A stretch of DNA of 64,000 nucleotides, taken from the NCBI GenBank assembly GCA_022559845.1, contig CM040123.1, positions 296,472,642 to 296,536,641 of the forward strand. The letters run 5' to 3'. This stretch comes from Amorphophallus konjac (taxonomy: Eukaryota > Streptophyta > Magnoliopsida > Alismatales > Araceae). Below, piece by piece: positions 54,225 through 62,856 of the stretch (positions are counted from its first letter, which is position 1; each line of letters opens with the position of its first letter). Under the pieces are notes generated by a model. It did no database searches, had not been told where the DNA came from, and saw only the letters and a program-made list of their open reading frames with translations. The position numbers and the translations under genes were made by a program.

Positions 54225-56308
54225 TGTCATGCCCCGAGCGCAGAAGGAACCTAGAGATGCGTGACGAGTTATATCAATCATGTCAATCAGAGTGTAAGTG
54301 TATTCGACATACAAAGACAGAGCGCACACAAGTAATGATAACCAAGTCTTTATTAATCATAAACCTTCAGGTTCTTCTATTACAACTCATGATAAAAGAA
54401 CTAAAAACTCAATAAAATAAAAGTACAATGGATGACTCAAGAAAATAGAAAAGATAGGACTAGATAACGCTTGACGGTTGGAATGGCTCTAAACTCTTCA
54501 CTCTTGTTCATCCCCATCCGAATGAGTCTCATTATCAGAATTACCTGAAAAATAGGGGAAAACACTAGGTGAGCGAACACTCAGTAGGAATTATATCTCA
54601 AGTGCTAGCTTACTTTAAGTAAATTACATGTTACATGAATGCAAGTATAGCTATGTATGCTCGCGTGAACTGACAATAGTGTATGGCAAAAGATAACTTA
54701 GAATGAACTAGCAAGATACCCAAGATTTCATGTAATCATATCAGATAGGCAAGCATGTATGTTTATCAAGTCATGTCAAGAATTGGCTATCATGTTATCA
54801 AGTAAGCAAGTAAATACCCTTTCCAGGCCACGCATGTCACGTCATGTCAAGTCAAGTACAAGTACAAGAGTTTGTGGAAATGTCCAACCAAGTAAGTCAT
54901 GCACTTCGGTGCAATGCCACACCGTGATCAATAATAGCTCTCATGGGCACAAGTACTTTCGGGTTCTCCTCCCAGGACCAGATCAGGCCCTTATATGCGC
55001 CAGCATTGAGTCATTTATTTTGACATCCACTTTAGTTATAGCCAATATAGAATTTCAATGGAATGAACCTTTGTAGGAATATAAGGTAGATCTTATGGAA
55101 TAGAATCACAAGGACAGAACTTTTGAGTAAGGACATACTACGGTCAAGTCGGTACAATCACGATACTTATATAAATTGGGTGGATTTGACTCCCTAGTGG
55201 GTGCCAAGTAAACAAGAATAAGCACTCATATTTACATGATTGCTCGTCCTTTGTACATGATAGGTAGAAAGAATTGGTGTCTTCGTAGAGGCACATAATC
55301 CAAGATTGATAGCAATGGTATGGTTTTCCCATTCCACTAGCTCAAGAATTATTCTCACGGCGGCTAAATAGCATACCATGAGGGCCGGTATACCATGTTT
55401 CTCTAGAGTGACATGGCAATCAAAAAGTGTCATAGGTTTTTATGGTACAACCTGCTCAATCGGCCTTGAGGGAATCCAAGACTATGAGGAGTCTTACAGA
55501 GATCCCAATGACTAACTTACCAGTCCGAAGGAACGGAATGTCCAACGGAGGGCTCGCATGTCACCAAGAGTTAAGGGGTAATCGATTAAACATCATGAAA
55601 CGTGGGACTATACTCACGGAATGGAATATAGTGCCTATATACATAACCCACTGTAAAGGGTTACAGAAAACATTCGAAAATCAGAAACTCAGGTAAATGG
55701 CGCCTGAGATCAAGTCTTCATTTTATGAATTAGCGTCCTGGGCAGGGTCGCTAGTTCAATATGTAACGACTGTTCACTCAGTCGTTGTATCCAGGTTCTA
55801 AATATATTAAGATCTGTAAAATTCCCAAATTCTAGAAATTATGTAAATGGCGCCTTGGCTTAAGTCTTCAATTTAGTAAGTAGCGCCCTAGTCAGGGGCA
55901 CCATTTTTCAAAATAATGGTAGGATGCATGTCATGATTTTCAATATCAGTGTAATTTGGTCATGAAGAGTAGCACTTTTTCAATAAAAATAATTTTACAG
56001 GAAAAAGTACTTGAACAGGTAGAGAAAAATAGCATGAATCTAGCAGTATACTCATGCATTAGATTAGATGTCATGGTTCAGAGTTATTAAATTTTGAACA
56101 TGTGTATTAATTAATTAACCAGTTAACTGACGACTGTTTGCACGGTTGTTATATCAAATAGCGCCCTATCAAGAGGCGCCTTCTACTAAAACTCAGTAAA
56201 AACTTTACAAAACCTACTAGAAACCATCTATCAGACCTATATGCATGATCAAGATCTGATAACTATTAGATTGGGCTTGTGCTTGAGAACACCTACCTTG
56301 TAGTGATT
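54225..56308 (-). repeat. Element C 5' LTR, R-U5 part (cut by D)
   Basis: It matches 33957-36051 of the 3' LTR and ends at GTAGTGATT, where D's LTR begins. The remaining U3 must lie beyond D and E, outside the window. It keeps the CAGGTAAT module (54545) and the AACGACT/AGTCGTT hairpin near 55768. Confidence 0.9.
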
Positions 56309-56743
56309 TGTGGGGAATCAACTCCGAGCATGTACATTTTATTTTTGTATTTGTGTCCTTTTATTTATTTTTGTATTTGTGTCGAAGTAGATTCGCAATT
56401 GTAAGGCTTTATGAGCCTATTTGTTCTTCCTTAGGATTGTGTGGGTTTATGTGCAAAATGCCAGTAGGACCTTCTAAGGGGCCCCCGCTCCTTCTCCATT
56501 GGTCCACCTCATCAATGTGGGGCTGGTCAAAAGCCAAGGTGGCATCTACAAGGTTTGACAAGTCAATTGGACACATGGGGAGACAAGTGGTTTCAAATGT
56601 CAAGGGTAGGCCACCTACCACCCCACCTAGTCAAAGGGGCGCCCCTCCCCATTTTATTCCATTTTAATTTTTTTAAGAAGGCCATTAGAACTAATTAGTT
56701 CTATACTTAGATCTGAGGGCATTAGTGGTCATTTTCCATTTAT

Positions 56744-56750
56744 TATATAA
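56744..56750 (+). promoter_or_regulatory. Putative TATA box of element D LTR
   Basis: TATATAA before GGCTTGTATTTCCC, in an AT-rich U3. Confidence 0.5.
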
Positions 56751-57328
56751 GGCTTGTATTTCCCTTTTTCATGAATTAATGAGAAGAAAATTGTTGAATT
56801 GCCTTGAGCCAAGAAACTTGCGCACCCCCCCTCTCTCTCCTCTGGTTTTCCTTCTCCATCCTCTACATTTCAGGGTTGTGAACCCTTCTATCTTAGCCCC
56901 TCCACATCTGAGTTCCTTCTGTTCCGCCGCCGTTCGTGCCGCCATCGAGCCACCGCGAGCGATCTATCGAAGTGCTGTCCAGGTTCTATTTTTCTGGACA
57001 GAGGTCCACTCCGTGAACTTTAACTCCCAACTCCAACATCATCTGGAGTTGCGATTTTCAAGTTGGTTCCTCTCTTGATTCCCAACCTCCAGTAAAAAAA
57101 TCACGCCATTCATAGTTCGTTTTATCTTTTTCTATTTTCGTGTCTTTCTGTCTTCCTGATTTGTCCCTTTTCATATCTGTGTAGCAGAAGCTCAGTTCTT
57201 CCACCTTTCGACCCTCTTTTTGATTTTTGTTGGAATCCCCAAATTTATTGGAGGTTCTGTCCACCAAATTCTTCCTCCACAAATTTTCATTGAATTTCAA
57301 TATCCCTCTACCTATTTTTATAAATTGA

Positions 57329-58798
57329 GTCTTTCCCCCAAATTCAGATCTATCTCTGATGTCCAGATCTGACCCAGGGCCAGTATAAAACCCCCAAAAC
57401 ATCGAGACTTCACTAAATCTTGCATAAAATATATCCCCATTTTCCTCTCTTTAGCCTCCACAACTTTCATAAAGAACTCATCTTCTGAATCAAAGGTCAA
57501 CATCACGGTCAATGCCAACTCTCAGGAAAACTTGGTTCTGCTCTGAGTTTTCAGATCTAGTGAACCGGTAGCTTGAAAATTCGATAAAGGCCATCAACGG
57601 GAAATTTAATTTTATCTCTCTGGCCCTAGATCGAAGTAATTTAAAAGAGCTTTCCAATGGTACCTCTTGTGTGTCGATCTGACGTCGGGAGTGACCGCAG
57701 TAGCAGATTTCGTCGGGTCGCGTGCTGTAAAATAGAATTGCAGATCCGTGGCCAGCAACTCCGGCGGGTGACGATCGGAGCCACCCGAACTCCGACCGGC
57801 GAACCAACACACTGCCATCCCAGGGACCACCCCTCCAGGCGTCTACACCATGGTGGTACCACCCCCGTCCCACACGGCCCCTCGGACCAGCACGTGGGTC
57901 CCACGGTCGAGAGTACGAGTGCCGCCGAAGCTATACAAGCTACTACAAGAAAAAGCGCGATTTGGGACGGAATTTTGCGATGGAAATTTGAAACGGAATT
58001 TCCATCTCAAATTTGGGACGGAATATTTTCTGTCTGAAATTCCGTCTCAAATATGGAATTTGGGTCTTTCCCCCAAATTCAGATCCGTCTCTGCTATCCA
58101 GATCCGACCCAGGGCCAGTATAAAACCCCCAAAACATCGAGACTTCCACCAAATCTTGCATAAGATATATCCCCGTTTTCCTCTCTTTGGCCTCCACAAC
58201 TTTCATAAAGAACTCATCTTCTGAATCGAAGGTCTACATCACGGTCAATGCCAACTCTCAGAAAAACTTGGTTCTACTCTGAGTTTTCAGATCCAGTGAG
58301 CCAGCAGCTTGAAAATTCGATAAAGGCCATCAACGGGAAATTTAATTTTATCTCTCTAGCACTAGATCGAAGTAATTTAAAAGAGCTTTCCAACGGTACC
58401 TCTTGCGCGTCGATCCGACGTCGGGAGTGACCGCAGCAGCATATCTCGTCGGGTCGCGTGCTGTAAAATAGAATTGTAGATCCGTGGCCAGCAACTCCGG
58501 CGGGTGACGATCGGAGCAGCCCGGCCTCCGGCCGGCGAACCAGCACACCGCCGTCCCAGGGACCGCCCCTCCAGGCGTCTCCACCATAGTGGTACCACCC
58601 CCGTCCCACACGGCCCCTCGGACCAGCACATGGGTCCCACGGCCGCGAGTACGAGTGCCGCCGAAGCTATACAAGCTACTACAAGAAAAAGCGCGATTTG
58701 CGACGGAATTTTGCGACGGAATTTTCGTCTCAAATTTGGGACGGAATATTTTCCGTCTGAAATTCCATCTCAAATATGGAATTTGGGACGGAATTTGC
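57329..58798 (+). repeat. Tandem duplication inside D's LTR (unit about 735 bases)
   Basis: GTCTTTCCCCCAAATTCAG at 57329 recurs at 58064, and the two copies stay alignable for about 735 bases with scattered substitutions. Each includes the first 120 bases of the foldback element, so the duplication followed that insertion. Confidence 0.88.
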
Positions 58799-59023
58799 GA
58801 CGAAATTTGGGACGGAAACTATTCCGTCTCAAATTTGGGACGAAATTTGTGACGTATTTTTAGAACTGTCTGAAATTTATGACCAAGAAATTGTGACAGA
58901 CCGACTCCGTCGGAAATCCGTCTCAAATTCCGTCCCAAATTCCATATTTGAGATAGAATTTCAGACGGAAAATATTTCGTCCCAAATTTGAGACGGAAAT
59001 TCAATCGCGCTTTTTTTTGTAGT
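58678..59023. mobile_element. CACTA-like foldback MITE (346 bases)
   Basis: The ends are ACTACAAGAAAAAGCGCGAT and the complement of ATCGCGCTTTTTTTTGTAGT. The arms of about 110 bases are rich in GACGGAAT and CGTCTCAAAT words and are largely complementary. CACTACAAGAAAA is the hallmark terminus of plant CACTA elements. There is no transposase. A clear 3-base target duplication is not seen. A 5' fragment (57942-58063) lies in the first tandem copy. Confidence 0.75.
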
Positions 59024-59506
59024 TTTTCGAAGCTGCCCGTCAACCCGAACCCGTTACTCCCGTGTCCCATTGTGTCGCCCTTTACCTCCCTGCGTGGAGT
59101 GGGCATTCATATTCATTGCTGTAATATTTGTGTATTTACTGTTCCGGGAGTACGAGATCGGCCGGGAAGTCATCCCCACGCCAGGCGCGTGGAGGTATCG
59201 TGTTCGCTCCTTACTCGGCATTTTGCCTTATTCGTATATGCTTTATATGCCACTGCTAGAGAGCATGCTAGGATCGTAGCCCTCTTTACTTTTATATCAT
59301 CGCTGCTGCGAGAGAGAGAGAGAGAGATATCGTCTCGTGACCCGATCCGGGCACGAATTTGTGAGTTGACCACCCTAGCTCTTTGCCGGTTTCTCAACCG
59401 CGCACGTCCGACGCTTCCCTCGAAAAGGGACGATCGCGAGCTTGTTTAGAGTCCGAGGATCGCATATCCATTTGGAGTCGAGTCCATGGTCCGTCCCGCA
59501 TCAGTT

Positions 59507-59518
59507 TGGTATCAGAGC
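59507..59518 (+). other. Element D primer binding site
   Basis: TGGTATCAGAGC, six bases after the LTR end. Confidence 0.85.
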
Positions 59519-59795
59519 GCCAGTTGAGTCTAGGGTGTCTAAAATCAAGAAAAAAAGTGTCATTTACGTCTAGTCATTGTCTAAATCGGTCTAGGTTGCA
59601 TTTTCATCCCTTTACTTGGTATATCAAAAGGTGTTGTCCGAACGTTAGGCTATGCCTATCGGGAAGGCCGCACACTTGCGCGAGTGATCTTCGGATCGAT
59701 TAACTCCGCCACGTGCCGAGTCTTGGTTAAGTCTAGGTGCATCATCTTTGCTTTAGTCCGTGTTTGCATTAGTCGGTGTCTCCGTGTGTCTTTGT

Positions 59796-60014
59796 ATGCC
59801 CACTCGTAGAGGTACACAGTACTCACCCCCATCACCACCTATGGCGGATCCCCGAGCCCCTAGTCTCGATGCGTCGTTGGTGGCTGAAATGTTCCAAACC
59901 CTTATGGGGCAAATGCAAGGGTTGACTACACGTATGAAAGGGTTGGGTACACGCATGGATGTGTTGACTACACGGGTAGATCGGATGGATGGGTTAAGTA
60001 CGCTGATGAATGGC
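59796..60014 (+). pseudogene. gag: Element D gag, N-terminus only (cut by E)
   Basis: MPTRRGTQYSPPSPPMADPR opens the frame, followed by LVAEMFQTLMGQMQGLTTRM and repeated TTRM/GLGTRM/VLTTRV heptad-like words. This is the usual variable N-terminus of a Ty3/gypsy Gag. Element E's LTR starts at 60015, after 73 codons. The 59501-59795 leader carries no gene. Rank below Ty3/gypsy cannot be given without pol. An earlier in-frame ATG at 59760 is possible but less like the family. Confidence 0.75.
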
Positions 60015-61062
60015 TGTTACGTATGTGATTTTGATGATTACAAAATGACTCTGTTGCTTGGCCTTGTGCGTGAATGGTTACTCATGTCTTCATGTGTATG
60101 AAGTATGTAATGATTGTGGAAATGATTACAAACTGTTTGATTACAAACTATTTCTTTTGGGATATCATCATGTGAATGCATCTGTGACTCTTTGAGGTTC
60201 ATACGTGCTTTGAGGTTAGCACATTACATATACATTCCATCTACACTTGGTGCGGTTGCTCTATCTTCAATGTGAAAGGCCTTTGTGAAAAGCACACTCG
60301 AGCATCATGTCCTATTGAGCCTCATATCATGAATGTGTACTTTGGTAATGCTAAATGAATGGAGGGAATGATATGTGGTTTGATGAGTTTGAATGAGGGT
60401 TCCTTGTCCTTCGGATAATATGGCTTAAATGGTTGGTGAAATGGCTTGTAGGAGAATTGGGTTGAAATTAGGATCTTGAGATTCGGTTTAATATCAACTT
60501 GCTTATGAGTTCATTGCCATATAGTGCAGGGTAATATTGCTTCAAGGTAAGAAGTTATACTGGAATCCATGGTGAGACTCTTCTAATCTTGAACTGGAAA
60601 ATTGAGTTCTCTAATGCCTTGATACTGATCTATCATGGGAATGCTCATATGCCTCATGCTAATGATTTCGCAATCACATTTCATGACTTTTGGGTCTCGG
60701 TCTCAAAACTAGCTTCATATGTTAATGCATGACCCATATATTTTGATCTTGATCTAACCTCTTGGTTTATCATGTTTTTCAGGATGCAAAATCATTGTTG
60801 ATCTTCATGGGATTATGGTAACATTTAATTAATTGTTTCCCTTTGGTTTGATGGAGGTTTAGTTGTTTCTTAAACTCAAACTATCTTACAGTCTTCACCA
60901 TTTTCAATCCAACCGTTGGATCTCCCCTCTAAAAATTATATGTTGTAGCTATGGGAGTCCTCTTTCCAATGCCTCAAGTCTTGCTTCGATCGGAGTTCGG
61001 AGCTAGGAGAATTAATTCCTGTCGCCGAAGCGCGCAGAGCTGTTTTTTGTGTAATCTGCCTG

Positions 61063-61233
61063 AAAGGGTCGACCCCTGGGGTCGACCCCTTTAACCCAGA
61101 ACTTGTTTTTAGTTCTGTTTGGTTTCTGGCAGTGCGAGGGTCGACCCCTGGGGTCGACCCCTATAAAACAGAACACAAAAGGTGTTCTGTTTGGCTTCTG
61201 ATTGCCCGAGGGTCGACCCCAAGGGTCGACCCA
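61063..61233 (+). repeat. Twinned GGGTCGACCCC palindromes in LTR E
   Basis: Three units with a period of about 72 bases each have two GGGTCGACCC words a few bases apart. Between them are hairpins CAGAAC/GTTCTG and CAGAACAC/GTGTTCTG. Confidence 0.85.
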
Positions 61234-61373
61234 TTCCGGTCGGACCTCGAGCCGCACTTTTTGACCACTGTTTTCTTGCTCCGAAAGTCCAACCAATCAA
61301 TTCCAAATGTCCTATACATCTCCCTAATTCGTGGATCTGGTCCCCAGGCTGTTCCTTGACCATTCTAAGCACT

Positions 61374-61382
61374 TATATATAA
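61374..61382 (+). promoter_or_regulatory. Putative TATA box of LTR E
   Basis: TATATATAA just downstream of the twinned repeats. Confidence 0.55.
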
Positions 61383-62162
61383 CTCTTGGGTTGTAAACCC
61401 TAAGGGAGAGGATGCTAGATCTAAAAATTATTTTCTTCTAACCCTTGTGTGTGTAGGTTTGGAGTTGAAGCTCCCAAGCCCTCTTCCACCTTACTCTGAA
61501 GCTGAAATTGAAGGGAAGAAGCTAGAATCAAGGCCCAAGATCATATACAATTGAAGGCAGCATCTGAAATCAAGATCCAACCTATGTTCGTGTTGCATCT
61601 CTTCAAAATTACTTCAAGAACGTTCTTCATCCTGTAGAAGCATTTCATGAGGGAGTAATCTTGATCTTTCACTTCTATATCTTTTGTTTGAGATTGTTCA
61701 AGGTTTTGAATGGGCATCTAAGATGTGTAATAATCATTTACATGTTCTTTGTTCACTCTCTCTTGCATATATATATGAGCTACAATCTTTGTGATACCAC
61801 ATCTCTAATGCTCATGTATTCTTTTGTATAGGTGAAGAAGAGGGGAATCTCTAAACCATTCAAGTCTATATTCTTGTTTGAGATTAGCTTAAAGATTGAA
61901 CTCATTATGTCTATCTACTCTTTCAGGTGAAGAGAGGAGATTGGAATAAGGAAAAGAGAAGCGGCTAGAGGAGAGGAAGAAGATGATGTCAAGATTATGA
62001 TCATCCATCAACGAGCAAGGAGAATCAGATTTTGATGAAGAAGGGGGAGTCGTATACTTGATGCATTCTTCTAGTTTACATCTATAAAATTTGTATGGAA
62101 GGTCATAGCATATATTTGTGATTGTTACATATACATTTGACAGAATATTTTGTGTGGGTGTT

Positions 62163-62462
62163 CGGAGAAAGGGGTCTCCGAGTGTGTGTGTGGTCTTATG
62201 TGTGTCAATTTGTGCGGAGTATATCCGTGTGTGCTGTTGGGAGTTTTCTCCCGTGTGGTTGTGTAGGCATTGCCCTACGTGTGTGTGGACGGAGCTGTAT
62301 CTCCGTTTAAGGTATATTGTTCGGGGTGTGTTCCCCTGTGTGTGTGCATGTGTGTGTGTGATGCTGTGGTAGCAGGTTGAGGCAAGGCCTCGTGTGTGTG
62401 TTTTGCTGTGAAAGCAGCGTGTGTGTGTTGGGGTTCGTCCCCGTGTTGCTACATTTTGTAGC
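62163..62462 (+). promoter_or_regulatory. String of short hairpins with GT linkers in LTR E
   Basis: In order: CGGAGA/TCTCCG, CGGA/TCCG, GGGAG/CTCCC, GTAGG/CCTAC, CGGAG/CTCCG, GGGG/CCCC, TGCT/AGCA, GAGG/CCTC, GCTG/CAGC, GGGG/CCCC and GCTAC/GTAGC, separated by GTGTGTG runs. Confidence 0.7.
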
Positions 62463-62473
62463 GTGTAGTGAAG

Positions 62474-62492
62474 CCTCACCGGTTTGGTGAGG
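62474..62492 (+). promoter_or_regulatory. Conserved LTR stem-loop of E
   Basis: CCTCACC/GGTGAGG with a 5-base loop, then GGTGGACGTAGGG and ACCACCTTAAAAATCC. Confidence 0.62.
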
Positions 62493-62729
62493 GGTGGACG
62501 TAGGGAACCCGTCGTGGTCCCGAACCACCTTAAAAATCCCCGTGTCCTGTGGTTTGATTCTTGTGATTGTGTGTTCACTATCATATCTATTTGTGCTATC
62601 GTGTGAGCTCGGCGAGATTGAGTGAATCAAGTTTAAACTTGTTTAGATTAATTTCCTCAATCCTATCAATCTGGTAAATTCCGCTGTGTGCTAGTTTGTA
62701 TTTTTAATTGGACATAGTTTTTAGTAGTA

Positions 62730-62756
62730 GGATCTATTCACCCCCCCTCTAGATCC
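62730..62756 (+). promoter_or_regulatory. C-tract hairpin of E
   Basis: GGATCTA and TAGATCC flank TTCACCCCCCCTC, 26 bases before the LTR end. Confidence 0.65.
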
Positions 62757-62783
62757 GTGTTCCTGCACTACGGGACCCAACAA

Positions 62784-62795
62784 TTGGTATCAGAG
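62784..62795 (+). other. Element E primer binding site
   Basis: TTGGTATCAGAG, one base after the LTR end AACA. Confidence 0.88.
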
Positions 62796-62856
62796 TCAGG
62801 TTCTGTTGTCCCTAGATCTTGCGATCTACAGAGTGATCCCAGTGCATTCCACAATC

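Larger units (their letters stand above)
33957..56308 (-). mobile_element. Element C: Tekay-like Ty3/gypsy chromovirus (decayed, host to F, H and D)
   Basis: On the minus strand: 5' LTR (54225-56308, cut by D), PBS, gag, protease, RT, RNase H, integrase with chromodomain remnant, PPT and 3' LTR (33957-36977). Without F (11.0 kb) and H (1.6 kb) its internal region is about 4.6 kb. RT before integrase and the GPF module mark Ty3/gypsy, and the chromodomain points to a chromovirus. Multiple stops make it inactive. Confidence 0.88.
56309..59500 (+). repeat. Element D 5' LTR (3192 bases)
   Basis: It starts TGTGGGGAATC and ends GTCCCGCA, followed after a few bases by a PBS. It interrupts C's LTR. 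It contains a TATA box (56744), a 735-base tandem duplication (57329-58798) and a foldback element (58678-59023). Near its end there is a GAGAGA microsatellite (59310). Frames inside it carry no known domain. Confidence 0.82.
60015..62782 (+). repeat. Element E 5' LTR (2768 bases)
   Basis: It runs from TGTTACGTATGTGATTTTGA to GGGACCCAACA, followed by the PBS. Order: AT-rich U3, three twinned GTCGACCCC units (61063-61233), TATA box (61374), leader, GT-linked hairpin string (62163-62462), conserved stem-loop (62474-62492), C-tract hairpin (62730-62756). Confidence 0.88.

Noticed and set aside
57490..58863. Overlapping frames of 87-141 codons on both strands in D's LTR
   Set aside because: They are duplicated with the 735-base LTR repeat and the foldback, run on both strands, and show no domain.
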